A DNA stretch of 16,352 nt from an uncultured Dialister sp. (GCA_900557365.1 UPXR01000014.1:1-16352); one strand, 5' to 3'; positions 1 through 5,908 are shown, counted from the stretch's first letter. Notes: generated by a model not told the origin, from the letters alone. Translations and numbers: made by a program.

Positions 1-334
1 TATGTACGCCGATCACTCGCTGCGGCTGGCGCAGGAAATAGTAACGAAAAATTTCTTCCTGCGTCTGCTCCGGCAAAAGGGCAAGGGCGGCGGCAAGCTC
101 CGCATGATACAGAACGGCGGTCTGGCCGCAGGCGGTAAAAAGATATTCTTCAAGCTACTCCGGCTCGGCAAGCTGGACAAACTTTTCACTCATCAGATAA
201 TCAAGGGAAACTTCCCGTTCCCACCTCCGGCGCAGCTTCAAGATTTTATCTATGGCTGCGTGACGAATGACTACCTTGCAAAAGGCATTGAATGTGTACT
301 GGATATGCACCTTGTAGGCTTCATCTTCGGTCAT
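1..334 (-). pseudogene. Conjugative-element sigma-70-like factor, interrupted by a TAG stop and cut by the window edge
   Basis: An ATG at 334 follows a GAGGGGG ribosome binding site. The frame encodes a protein starting MTEDEAYKVH that resembles the small (about 140 aa) sigma-70-like / Tn916 Orf7-type factors of Firmicute conjugative transposons, which drive transcription of element genes. The N-terminal part has the FNAF and LRRRWERE region typical of these proteins. A TAG at 155-157 stops the frame after 59 residues. The same frame stays open from 154 to position 1 and keeps the family features: the LPEQTQEEI helix before region 4 and FLRQPQRVIG at the start of the helix-turn-helix. The TAG sits between two glutamate codons, so a single GAG-to-TAG change is the simplest explanation. 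The 3' end is outside the window. Family assignment is by recognition. Loss of function is inferred; a sequencing error could give the same picture. Confidence 0.7.
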
Positions 335-363
335 GGAAATTCCCCCTCTCTGAATAATAGTGC

Positions 364-392
364 GGGGCGGCAGTACTCCTTGCTGTCGCCCC
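364..392 (-). repeat. Stem-loop in the leader of the sigma-like gene
   Basis: A ten-base inverted repeat with one mismatch (364-373 and 383-392, GGGGCGGCAG against CTGTCGCCCC) encloses nine bases. It lies 30 bases upstream of the sigma-like start codon and overlaps an AAGGAG-like segment on the minus strand. No T-run follows, so it looks more like a leader structure than a terminator. Function unknown. Confidence 0.5.
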
Positions 393-424
393 TTGATTGC
401 CTACCAGCAAAGACGGGCGGGGCT

Positions 425-464
425 GTCAACGACGGCGCGAAGCGGCGTTCATTTTATCGTTGAC
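425..464. repeat. GC-rich hairpin between methyltransferase and sigma-like genes
   Basis: Perfect eight-base arms GTCAACGA (425-432) and TCGTTGAC (457-464) enclose a GC-rich interior that can pair further. It lies downstream of the methyltransferase stop codon and upstream of the sigma-like gene on the minus strand. It has no T-run, so intrinsic termination is unlikely; it may be an RNA stability or processing element. The 335-504 gap holds this hairpin, the one at 364-392 and no gene that I can support. Confidence 0.5.
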
Positions 465-504
465 TGGCTCGGCTGGGTTTGCTATTTACCCGACAAACTT
501 GAAT

Positions 505-1272
505 TTATTTTAAGCTATCACGTTTTACCTTCTTAAGCCTTACTATCATTACCATAGGAATTTCTTTGTTGGTTTTGAAACATTCTTCATAAAATCCATC
601 AATGACAAATCCAGCTCTAAAACAAAGGTTAAAAATATCTTGTATGGAACGATGATAATAAATCTGCTCCTCCGGTTGCCCTTCAATCGCTATACCATAG
701 TAACTGTGCGGTGTCATATATTTTTCAGTCAACGTGATAAAACAAGGGTGTTGCGTTGCAAAGACAAAAATTCCGCTTTCCTCCAACAGTTCATAAACAG
801 CCATAAGAAGTGGTTCAATATCCGTAATATCCATAATTGCCATATTAGAAACTGCTTTCGTAAAGGCTCGATTTCTTTTTAATTCTAATATACTTTCTCT
901 ATTGGTCGCATCCGCTACACAAAATTCAATTTGTTTTGCATATTGTGATTGCCGTCTTTTAGCCAATTCTATCATTTTTTTGCTGTAATCAAAAGCGACA
1001 ACCGAAGCGCCTCTTTGTGCAAGATACGAAGAATAATTTCCATTGCCACACGCAATATCCAAAATGTAATCCGCAGGATTAGGAGATAGAAGTTCCGTTA
1101 CTTTGGGACGCACTACCTCTCTGTGAAATTCATTAGATTTGTCACCCATTGCATTATCCCAAAATTGTGCGTTTTTCTCCCAGATTTTTTTACTTTCCTC
1201 TGTTCCCATGTTCTCTCCCACTCCCAAAATTTGCCTTTTTGCTTCCATTAAATCTTCCTTACTATATTCCAT
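505..1272 (-). CDS. Class I SAM-dependent methyltransferase downstream of tet(W)
   Basis: A 255-residue cytosolic protein with a Rossmann-type methyltransferase fold. Motif I is ILDIACGNGNY at about residues 70-80, the acidic residue ending strand 2 is D95 in VVAFDYSKKM, and a VADATN motif lies around D121. The start is ATG at 1272, because GGAGGG sits 5 bases upstream and the product then begins MEYSKEDLME. A longer in-frame reading back to 1437 would run into the end of tet(W) and has no better start. It begins 50 bases after the tet(W) stop with no terminator between, so it is probably co-transcribed with tet(W) and shares its tetracycline-responsive leader. The substrate cannot be read from sequence. 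The C-terminal half has none of the hallmarks of rRNA Erm-type methylases and looks like a small-molecule or generic methyltransferase. Its contribution to resistance, if any, is unknown. Confidence 0.87.
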   Translation of the reverse strand: MEYSKEDLMEAKRQILGVGENMGTEESKKIWEKNAQFWDNAMGDKSNEFHREVVRPKVTELLSPNPADYILDIACGNGNYSSYLAQRGASVVAFDYSKKMIELAKRRQSQYAKQIEFCVADATNRESILELKRNRAFTKAVSNMAIMDITDIEPLLMAVYELLEESGIFVFATQHPCFITLTEKYMTPHSYYGIAIEGQPEEQIYYHRSIQDIFNLCFRAGFVIDGFYEECFKTNKEIPMVMIVRLKKVKRDSLK

Positions 1273-1322
1273 TGTTACCCTCCATAACTTCTGATTGTTG
1301 CCGTCTTGACGATTATGTATCT

Positions 1323-3242
1323 TTACATTACCTTCTGAAACATATGGCGCACCTTGTCCAGGCGGCTGTTTGGACGGCGGGGCTGGATGACCGGCTGACC
1401 GACAGCGGCCTGATATCCTTTCAGCTCTGTAAGGCATACGCTCCGCCCGTTGGTGTAAAAGGCCAGATCAGTACGGTATGCCTGTATACAGCGGGCGGGA
1501 ATCTCGCCAGTAAAGACAACTTCATCCTTTTTTACCTGGGCCGTTTCGATGGTGGCACAGTATTTCGGTGCATCATGATAAGCCCTGGAAAGGTATTCCT
1601 GGGGCGCATAGAGGATGAAGGAGAGATAAGGTTCCAGCAGCTGCGTCCCCGATTCCTTCAATGCCTGTTCCAATACAATCGGGGCCAATGAGCGGAAGTC
1701 CGCCGGCGTGCTGACCGGACTGTAATAAAGCCCGTATTCAAAGCAAATCTTACAGTCCGTTACGTTCCAGCCGAACAAGCCCTGCTCCAGCCCGTAACGG
1801 ATACCATCCCTGACAGCGTTTTGAAAACTCTGGTTCAAGTATCCCAGCGAAACCCGGCTCTCGTATTGTACACCGGAGCCAAGCGAGAGTGGTGTAACAG
1901 ACAGTCCTATGGATGCCCAAAACGGGTTGGGCGGCACCTCGATATGGATGGTGTGGCTGGCTGCTTTGAGCGGCCGCTCCATATAAATGACGGAGGGTTC
2001 CTTTACCACTGTTTCAAGCTTGTATTTTTCCGACAGCAAAGCGGAAACAACCTCCAACTGCACCCGGCCCAAAAAAGAAAGAATGATCTCATGGGTGATG
2101 GAATCCACTTCGCAACGCAAAAGCGGGTCAGTATCCGCAAGTTGCGTAAGAGCGTCCAGCAGCCGTTCTCTTTGCGCTGCCGTTTTCGGCGCAATCGTCG
2201 TCCGCAGCATGGGGAGGGGGTCCTCGCGCCACCTTTTACGAGGGAGCCGGGTTTGGTCCCCTAATACATCGTTTAACCTCACGCTGTCGCTGGGAAGGAT
2301 AACAATTTCACCCTGATAAGCGGTGTCTGTCCGAACAATTTCCCCTTTGGATGGAATACGCATCTCTGTGATTTTCAGCTTTTCTCTCCCGGCCAGGGCC
2401 ACCGTATCCCGCAGGCGCAGCGTTCCGCTGTATAACCGTAGATAGACACGCCGCTGGCCGCAATCGGTGTACTCAACCTTGAAAACGCTGCCGCATAGGG
2501 CGGCGCTCCCCTGTTCCCCAATCGGTTGGAACAGCCCTGTCACCGCATCCATCAACGGTTGAATGCCAAGGCCCTTTTTGGCGCTGCCATAATAGACCGG
2601 GAACAGGGAGGCGTCTTGAACCCGCCGCTGTTCCTCCCGCACAAGTTTTTCCCGGCTGATTGGTTCTCCTGCGATATACTTTTCCAATAATTTATCGTTA
2701 TTTTCGATGACCGCATCCCATGCTTCTATGTCGGTATTTTCCTCCAGGACTATTTCCGGGGACAGCGACACCGTCTGCTTGATGATAATATCGGCGGAGA
2801 GCTTATCCCGAACAGACTGAACCACGCTCTGCAAATCAACGCCAGCCTGGTCGATCTTGTTGATAAAGATAACGGTGGGAATGTTCATTTTCCGCAGGGC
2901 ATGGAACAGAATACGGGTCTGGGCCTGCACGCCATCTTTAGCGGAGATCACCAAGATGGCCCCATCTAAAACAGCCAAAGAGCGGTACACCTCCGCCAAA
3001 AAATCCATGTGGCCGGGCGTATCCACAATGTTGACTTTACATCTGTGCCACTGGAAGGAAGTGACTGCCGCTTGAATGGTAATCCCACGCTGCCGCTCCA
3101 AAAACATGGTGTCCGTCCTCGTTGTCCCTTTTTCGACGCTCCCCGGTTCTGAAATGGCTCCGCTGGCATATAGCAGGCTCTCCGTCAAGGTCGTCTTTCC
3201 AGCGTCTACATGGGCAAGAATTCCAATATTGATTATTTTCAT
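1323..3242 (-). CDS. tet(W): Tetracycline resistance ribosomal protection protein Tet(W)
   Basis: A 639-residue translational GTPase related to EF-G that removes tetracycline from the ribosome. GTPase motifs are intact: G1 HVDAGKTT at residues 11-18, G2 RGITIQ around 52-57, G3 DTPGH at 74-78 and G4 NKID at 128-131. The C-terminal segment [15 protein letters not shown] is the conserved end of the family. The length is the normal 639 aa. Distinctive stretches ([53 protein letters not shown]) match my recollection of Tet(W) rather than Tet(O) or Tet(M), and I see no Tet(O)-like block suggesting a mosaic. The last residues, MFQKVM, differ from the commonest ending I recall. The start is ATG at 3242 with GGGAGG 8 bases upstream. 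Expression is likely controlled by the attenuation leader at 3243-3535. The gene is complete and predicted functional. Confidence 0.96.
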   Translation of the reverse strand: MKIINIGILAHVDAGKTTLTESLLYASGAISEPGSVEKGTTRTDTMFLERQRGITIQAAVTSFQWHRCKVNIVDTPGHMDFLAEVYRSLAVLDGAILVISAKDGVQAQTRILFHALRKMNIPTVIFINKIDQAGVDLQSVVQSVRDKLSADIIIKQTVSLSPEIVLEENTDIEAWDAVIENNDKLLEKYIAGEPISREKLVREEQRRVQDASLFPVYYGSAKKGLGIQPLMDAVTGLFQPIGEQGSAALCGSVFKVEYTDCGQRRVYLRLYSGTLRLRDTVALAGREKLKITEMRIPSKGEIVRTDTAYQGEIVILPSDSVRLNDVLGDQTRLPRKRWREDPLPMLRTTIAPKTAAQRERLLDALTQLADTDPLLRCEVDSITHEIILSFLGRVQLEVVSALLSEKYKLETVVKEPSVIYMERPLKAASHTIHIEVPPNPFWASIGLSVTPLSLGSGVQYESRVSLGYLNQSFQNAVRDGIRYGLEQGLFGWNVTDCKICFEYGLYYSPVSTPADFRSLAPIVLEQALKESGTQLLEPYLSFILYAPQEYLSRAYHDAPKYCATIETAQVKKDEVVFTGEIPARCIQAYRTDLAFYTNGRSVCLTELKGYQAAVGQPVIQPRRPNSRLDKVRHMFQKVM

Positions 3243-3274
3243 GTGATTGTCCTCCCTTTACAGCCCCAAAGGGC

Positions 3275-3316
3275 ATAAAAATCCCCAGCAGTAAAATACT
3301 TTTACCACTGGGGATT
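3275..3316 (-). terminator. tet(W) leader attenuator hairpin
   Basis: On the minus strand, arms AATCCCCAG (3308-3316) and CTGGGGATT (3280-3288) extend inward through TAAAAGTATTTTA, and a run of five T follows. It lies directly after the short leader peptide and 33 bases before the tet(W) start. In Tn916 tet(M), a hairpin in this position causes premature termination that tetracycline-stalled leader translation relieves. The same role is inferred here. Confidence 0.85.
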
Positions 3317-3346
3317 CTAATTTGCGGACATACACATATACAGCAT
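3317..3346 (-). CDS. tet(W) leader peptide (9 aa)
   Basis: A ten-codon reading frame from ATG 3346 to TAG 3317 encodes MLYMCMSAN. It ends immediately before the attenuator hairpin. It occupies the place of the 28-aa Tn916 tet(M) leader, which starts MLCMPMVM, and keeps the repeated Met pattern. Unlike that leader it stops before the hairpin instead of running through it. An AGG lies upstream, but spacing is short and the ribosome binding site is weak. Identified by position and similarity of the first residues. Confidence 0.6.
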   Translation of the reverse strand: MLYMCMSAN

Positions 3347-3399
3347 ACACCTGTTTGTGATTGCTGTTTTTTGAATATGTCAAAATTGATAAGGCAAAA

Positions 3400-3496
3400 G
3401 TATTCTTAAATTGGGTACAAAAAACTAAGCCCCTACAAAAGGAGCTATCATAATCCTTTGTTCCCACTATTTGATTATAGTTTTATTTAAGAATAC
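3400..3496 (-). repeat. Long-range inverted repeat in the tet(W) leader
   Basis: Perfect 12-base arms (3400-3411 and 3485-3496; GTATTCTTAAAT against ATTTAAGAATAC) lie 73 bases apart in the tet(W) leader RNA. One arm overlaps the last codons of the MRQGILK leader peptide, so translation of that peptide would prevent pairing. The pair encloses the inner terminator at 3419-3446. An equivalent arrangement exists upstream of tet(M) in Tn916, from memory. Confidence 0.7.
3419..3446 (-). terminator. Inner terminator-like hairpin in the tet(W) leader
   Basis: On the minus strand, AGCTCC (3441-3446) pairs with GGGGCT (3428-3433, one G-U pair), followed shortly by six T. It sits between the two leader peptides and inside the long inverted repeat. 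It would stop transcription from the upstream promoter unless antitermination occurs. The assignment is from structure alone. Confidence 0.65.
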
Positions 3497-3506
3497 CTTG
3501 CCGCAT
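3483..3506 (-). CDS. Upstream leader peptide MRQGILK (7 aa)
   Basis: ATG at 3506 lies 8 bases after a strong AAGGAG ribosome binding site (3515-3520). The frame MRQGILK ends at TAA 3483. The coding segment overlaps the distal arm of the 3400-3496 inverted repeat. This is the layout of a regulatory uORF whose translation changes leader folding. The same short frame occurs upstream of tet(M) in Tn916, as I recall it. Confidence 0.65.
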   Translation of the reverse strand: MRQGILK

Positions 3507-3535
3507 ATTTTTTACTCCTTTTCTGGAATGAAGCT

Positions 3536-3564
3536 ATTATATCACATCAGTTTTAGGAAAGCAA
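3536..3564 (-). promoter_or_regulatory. tet(W) promoter
   Basis: On the minus strand, TTGCTT (3559-3564) and TATAAT (3536-3541) are separated by exactly 17 bases, and TGA directly before the -10 makes it an extended -10. It points at the MRQGILK leader and tet(W), giving a transcript leader of about 290 bases. Confidence 0.85.
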
Positions 3565-3603
3565 GTACCTAAAAGAAATTTTTCTTCCCCTTATATGTAA
3601 CAA

Positions 3604-3702
3604 TCATACCGGCTTCCTAGCGTTCAGAATGTTTTCTGCTGTCTGCTGTGGTGTTTGGTTGGAATTGTCCAACCAAAAGCCGATCCGTGGTGTTGTCTGC
3701 AT
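3604..3702 (-). pseudogene. Possible 3' fragment of a P-loop kinase-like gene
   Basis: A 32-residue frame from ATG 3702 to TGA 3604 begins MQTTPRIGFWLD. It overlaps, in another frame, the end of the broken regulator. The GFWLD...TPQQTAENIL pattern is reminiscent of the tail of small P-loop nucleotide/shikimate-kinase-like proteins, but this is weak recognition. It could equally be noise. It lies just upstream of the tet(W) promoter. Confidence 0.25.
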
Positions 3703-3836
3703 TTTACTAAATACCGGATATCTCTGTAAACTGTCCTTAAGCTTATATTAAATCGCTGTGCAATTTCTTTGGCAGGAATTATTTTTTTTGATTGCAGCTG
3801 AATAAGAATAGAGGTTACTCTGTTAATCCTGTTCAA
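3624..3836 (-). pseudogene. Truncated YafY/WYL-type helix-turn-helix regulator
   Basis: A TTG start at 3836 has AGGAGG 8 bases upstream. The first 41 residues (MNRINRVTSILIQLQSKKII, then PAKEIAQRFNISLRTVYRDIR) are the N-terminal helix-turn-helix of a YafY-family regulator, normally about 300 aa with a C-terminal WYL domain. After RDIR the sequence loses all family character and stops at 70 residues, so only the DNA-binding part remains and the ligand domain is gone. The junction lies near 3,714. The break is probably a deletion joining this gene to unrelated DNA ahead of the tet(W) promoter. A residual helix-turn-helix peptide could still be made, but function is doubtful. Confidence 0.75.
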
Positions 3837-4059
3837 ATTTTATTCCTCCTCTGTGACTTCCATAAAAAGTATATCCTATGCGTTCTTAAGCTAGCTGCTG
3901 TTAGTGCTTCTCATTGCACCCTGGTTATAAAAGCCATACTCACAAACCTCTTCACCAAAACTCTTTACATCTCTAATATAGAACTCTATCTAGCGAACTT
4001 TTAGAAAAGATATAAAACATCAGAGTATGGACAGTTGCGGATGTACTTCAGAAAAGATT
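3837..4059. other. Gene-free AT-rich spacer between aph(3')-IIIa and the broken regulator
   Basis: No gene is supported here. The part next to aph, down to about 3,990, reads like the usual 3' flank of aph(3')-III in enterococcal and staphylococcal elements (ending near the TTCGCTAGATAG segment on the minus strand), from memory. The rest is the upstream region of the regulator remnant and includes a TATACT -10-like box on the minus strand without a clear -35. Confidence 0.5.
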
Positions 4060-4100
4060 AGATGTCTAAAAAGCTTGTAGTTAAAGCTTTTTAGACATCT
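4060..4100 (-). terminator. aph(3')-IIIa terminator hairpin
   Basis: A perfect 17-base inverted repeat (4060-4076 and 4084-4100; outer bases AGATGTCT) with a seven-base loop begins 11 bases after the aph stop codon. The stem contains runs of five A and five T and is a strong, possibly bidirectional, transcription stop. It also isolates the tet(W) unit from aph transcription. Confidence 0.85.
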
Positions 4101-4111
4101 AAATCTAGGTA

Positions 4112-4906
4112 CTAAAACAATTCATCCAGTAAAATATAATATTTTATTTTCTCCCAATCAGGCTTGATCCCCAGTAAGTCAAAAAATAGCTCGACATACT
4201 GTTCTTCCCCGATATCCTCCCTGATCGACCGGACGCAGAAGGCAATGTCATACCACTTGTCCGCCCTGCCGCTTCTCCCAAGATCAATAAAGCCACTTAC
4301 TTTGCCATCTTTCACAAAGATGTTGCTGTCTCCCAGGTCGCCGTGGGAAAAGACAAGTTCCTCTTCGGGCTTTTCCGTCTTTAAAAAATCATACAGCTCG
4401 CGCGGATCTTTAAATGTAGTGTCTTCTTCCCAGTTTTCGCAATCCACATCGGCCAGATCGTTATTCAGTAAGTAATCCAATTCGGCTAAGCGGCTGTCTA
4501 AGCTATTCGTATAGGGACAATCCGATATGTCGATGGAGTGAAAGAGCCTGATGCACTCCGCATACAGCTCGATAATCTTTTCAGGGCTTTGTTCATCTTC
4601 ATACTCTTCCGAGCAAAGGACGCCATCGGCCTCACTCATGAGCAGATTGCTCCAGCCATCATGCCGTTCAAAGTGCAGGACCTTTGGAACAGGCAGCTTT
4701 CCTTCCAGCCATAGCATCATGTCCTTTTCCCGTTCCACATCATAGGTGGTCCCTTTATACCGGCTGTCCGTCATTTTTAAATATAGGTTTTCATTTTCTC
4801 CCACCAGCTTATATACCTTAGCAGGAGACATTCCTTCCGTATCTTTTACGCAGCGGTATTTTTCGATCAGTTTTTTCAATTCCGGTGATATTCTCATTTT
4901 AGCCAT
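4112..4906 (-). CDS. aph(3')-IIIa: Aminoglycoside 3'-phosphotransferase APH(3')-IIIa
   Basis: A 264-residue cytosolic kinase that phosphorylates kanamycin, neomycin, amikacin and related aminoglycosides at the 3' hydroxyl. Length and sequence match the enterococcal/staphylococcal enzyme. Key residues are present: ATP-binding K44 and E60, the catalytic loop HGDLGDSN with D190 and N195, and the metal-binding FIDLG with D208. The start is ATG at 4906 after GGAAGG. The AT-rich codon use differs from the chromosomal genes nearby, consistent with recent transfer. In its usual setting it follows sat4; here the sequence directly upstream keeps only the last 30 or so bases of that setting and then joins a truncated transposase gene. 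Its native promoter may therefore be lost and replaced. A hairpin terminator follows at once. Confidence 0.98.
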   Translation of the reverse strand: MAKMRISPELKKLIEKYRCVKDTEGMSPAKVYKLVGENENLYLKMTDSRYKGTTYDVEREKDMMLWLEGKLPVPKVLHFERHDGWSNLLMSEADGVLCSEEYEDEQSPEKIIELYAECIRLFHSIDISDCPYTNSLDSRLAELDYLLNNDLADVDCENWEEDTTFKDPRELYDFLKTEKPEEELVFSHGDLGDSNIFVKDGKVSGFIDLGRSGRADKWYDIAFCVRSIREDIGEEQYVELFFDLLGIKPDWEKIKYYILLDELF

Positions 4907-4954
4907 TTATTATTTCCTTCCTCTTTTCTACAGTATTCCTAAATTCCACGTGCA

Positions 4955-5128
4955 TTAGATCATCGTCTTTATATGATTCATCTTGATTTTATTTGTGGAG
5001 TCATTATCAAATACGAGGTCATCTTCAACTAGATCAAAAATCTCATTACTTTTTGCGTTCTCAAGGAGAAGAAAAAGACCTGCATTTGATGTTAGATTCT
5101 TAGCTGTGAAATCAATTTTATTAATCAT
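4955..5128 (-). pseudogene. 5' fragment of an IS1380-family (ISSsu5-like) transposase gene
   Basis: ATG at 5128 follows a GGGG ribosome binding site. The 57-residue frame (MINKIDFTAKNLTSNAGLFL at the N-terminus, NDSTNKIKMNHIKTM at the end) matches the start of IS1380-family transposases of the ISSsu5 type, which are normally over 400 aa. Homology ends at about 4,960, where the sequence switches to the aph(3')-III 5' flank and the frame stops at TAA 4955. No catalytic DDE residue is included, so it cannot transpose on its own. The orientation is the same as aph, so transcription from the insertion-sequence promoter would run straight into the resistance gene. Confidence 0.85.
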
Positions 5129-5165
5129 AATTTAAACCCCTTTTTCTGCTGCTTTTGTTACTATT

Positions 5166-5174
5166 ATTGTACCA
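5166..5174 (-). promoter_or_regulatory. Extended -10 element in the insertion-sequence remnant, possible aph promoter
   Basis: On the minus strand, TGG directly precedes TACAAT (5166-5171), making an extended -10 box 38 bases before the transposase start. No good -35 lies 16-18 bases upstream. It would drive the transposase remnant and then aph(3')-IIIa, since no terminator lies between. Predicted only. Confidence 0.45.
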
Positions 5175-5223
5175 TATATCGACTCATAAAAGCTGATAAT
5201 TCAACACATTTTTGAGCATTTTT

Positions 5224-5244
5224 CTTTCACCCAATGGGTGAAAG
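5224..5244. repeat. Perfect palindrome near the insertion-sequence end
   Basis: CTTTCACCCA and TGGGTGAAAG flank a single central base. It lies about 100 bases upstream of the transposase fragment and may belong to the terminal region of the insertion sequence or be a protein-binding site. I cannot place the exact insertion-sequence end. Confidence 0.5.
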
Positions 5245-5378
5245 CTGAATTTTGAAGGAACGTATATTTATCAATGCTTTGAGGGTGGTTTATAAAGTAC
5301 TGACGTAGAATCTCAGTAAATACAAATTCAATGTATACAGAAAGATATAAGGAGTGGGAGGGATTCCGCCGTAGTTGG

Positions 5379-5418
5379 CATTGTAGGAAAATCCAAAAGT
5401 TTAGATTTTCCCACAATG
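5379..5418. repeat. Imperfect hairpin near the element boundary
   Basis: Arms of 15 bases with one mismatch (5379-5393 and 5404-5418; outer bases CATTGT and ACAATG) enclose ten bases. No T-run follows on either strand, so a terminator is unlikely. It overlaps the stop codon of the 39-codon frame. It may be a recombination or insertion-sequence terminal structure. Confidence 0.5.
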
Positions 5419-5520
5419 CTTATCTTTTGGTCTTTGGTTCGGAATAGTGTAGTGCTGGCGGTCTATCTCTTGTTTTCGGTTGCTTGCTTCCTTACCGTAC
5501 ATGAGCATTTGCTCCGGCAT
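5401..5520 (-). other. 39-aa open frame of unknown origin
   Basis: ATG at 5520 has AAAGGG close upstream; the frame ends at TAA 5401. The product begins MPEQMLMYGK, is rich in Arg, Lys and Gln, and is hydrophilic with no signal or membrane segment. The frame remains open upstream of the ATG to the rpmB terminator, so this could be the truncated tail of a larger gene cut at the element boundary. I do not recognise the family, and it may be non-coding. Confidence 0.3.
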
Positions 5521-5557
5521 TCCCTTTCGGCGGACAGTGTCATTTGAAACAAAGCAT

Positions 5558-5581
5558 AAAAAAACCGGCCTTCCGGCCGGT
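5558..5581 (-). terminator. rpmB intrinsic terminator
   Basis: On the minus strand, ACCGGCC (5575-5581) and GGCCGGT (5564-5570) form a seven-base GC-rich stem with a four-base loop, followed by T7. It lies 14 bases after the rpmB stop codon. Confidence 0.92.
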
Positions 5582-5595
5582 CTCCCATTATCGGA

Positions 5596-5787
5596 TTAGA
5601 TATCGCGATTTACTTTATGAGAACGAAGGCAACGAGTGCAGACATTCATTCTCTTTACCTCTCCGTCAACGACAACGCGAACTCTCTGAATGTTCGGTTT
5701 CCAGGTTCTCTTGGTTTTCAAATGGGAATGGGATACATTGAATCCCGTTGCGGGACCCTTACCGCAAACTTCACAAAAATTAGCCAT
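5596..5787 (-). CDS. rpmB: 50S ribosomal protein L28
   Basis: A 63-residue basic ribosomal protein of the large subunit. The N-terminus [20 protein letters not shown] and the RVRVVVDG and CTRCLRS segments are typical of L28. Cysteine pairs C5/C8 and C50/C53 make it the zinc-ribbon (C+) form. The length is normal for Firmicutes. The start is ATG at 5787 with a full AGGAGGTG ribosome binding site. It is monocistronic, with its own promoter (5828-5856) and terminator, and divergent from recG. It marks the first clearly chromosomal gene right of the resistance region. Confidence 0.97.
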   Translation of the reverse strand: MANFCEVCGKGPATGFNVSHSHLKTKRTWKPNIQRVRVVVDGEVKRMNVCTRCLRSHKVNRDI

Positions 5788-5827
5788 GTGCTACACCTCC
5801 TTGCACTTCCATGATTGCAACATTCAT

Positions 5828-5856
5828 AATATATCACACTTTATTTTTTTAGGCAA
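5828..5856 (-). promoter_or_regulatory. rpmB promoter
   Basis: On the minus strand, TTGCCT (5851-5856) and TATATT (5828-5833) are separated by 17 bases, with an A-rich spacer. It is placed 41 bases upstream of the rpmB start codon. Confidence 0.8.
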
Positions 5857-5861
5857 GTATT

Positions 5862-5890
5862 TTGCAGGACCTTATAGAGGGAATTATAAT
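5862..5890 (+). promoter_or_regulatory. recG promoter
   Basis: TTGCAG (5862-5867) and TATAAT (5885-5890) are separated by 17 bases. It is back to back with the rpmB promoter: the two -35 boxes are only five bases apart, so the promoters probably interfere or are co-regulated by occupancy. Confidence 0.8.
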
Positions 5891-5908
5891 AAATAAAGAA
5901 AGGAAGAC

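Larger units (their letters stand above)
1..5556. mobile_element. Composite resistance region, part of a conjugative or integrated element
   Basis: This stretch holds two acquired resistance genes (tet(W), aph(3')-IIIa), a truncated IS1380-family transposase gene, a broken regulator gene and a conjugative-element sigma factor gene. AT-rich blocks around aph and the leader regions contrast with the evenly about 50% GC chromosomal genes that follow. All recognisable genes lie on the minus strand. The right boundary is inferred to lie just downstream of the rpmB terminator, because rpmB and recG beyond it are housekeeping genes with intact promoters. The left boundary is outside the window. No integrase, relaxase or attachment repeat is visible, so the class of element is inferred: the sigma gene and the tet leader are of the type found in Tn916-like and related Firmicute conjugative transposons. 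Confidence 0.65.
5129..5595. other. 467-base stretch between the transposase fragment and rpmB
   Basis: It contains the insertion-sequence promoter region, the 5224-5244 palindrome, a hairpin at 5379-5418, a 39-codon minus-strand frame at 5401-5520 and the rpmB terminator. About 130 bases between 5245 and 5378 show nothing I recognise. The boundary between accessory and chromosomal DNA probably lies here. Confidence 0.5.

Noticed and set aside
2..463. A 153-codon plus-strand open frame at the left edge
   Set aside because: It is antisense to the sigma-like gene, which has a ribosome binding site and recognisable family sequence; the plus-strand product resembles nothing.
1273..1437. Extension of the methyltransferase by 55 residues into tet(W)
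   Set aside because: The extension overlaps the tet(W) 3' end in another frame, and a strong ribosome binding site precedes ATG 1272.
1323..3242. A mosaic tet(O/W) gene
   Set aside because: I compared from memory and found Tet(W)-like sequence throughout; the slightly different last residues are not enough to call a mosaic.
5201..5416. A 71-codon minus-strand frame across the 5224-5244 palindrome
   Set aside because: It reads through two inverted repeats, has no good ribosome binding site and no recognisable family.
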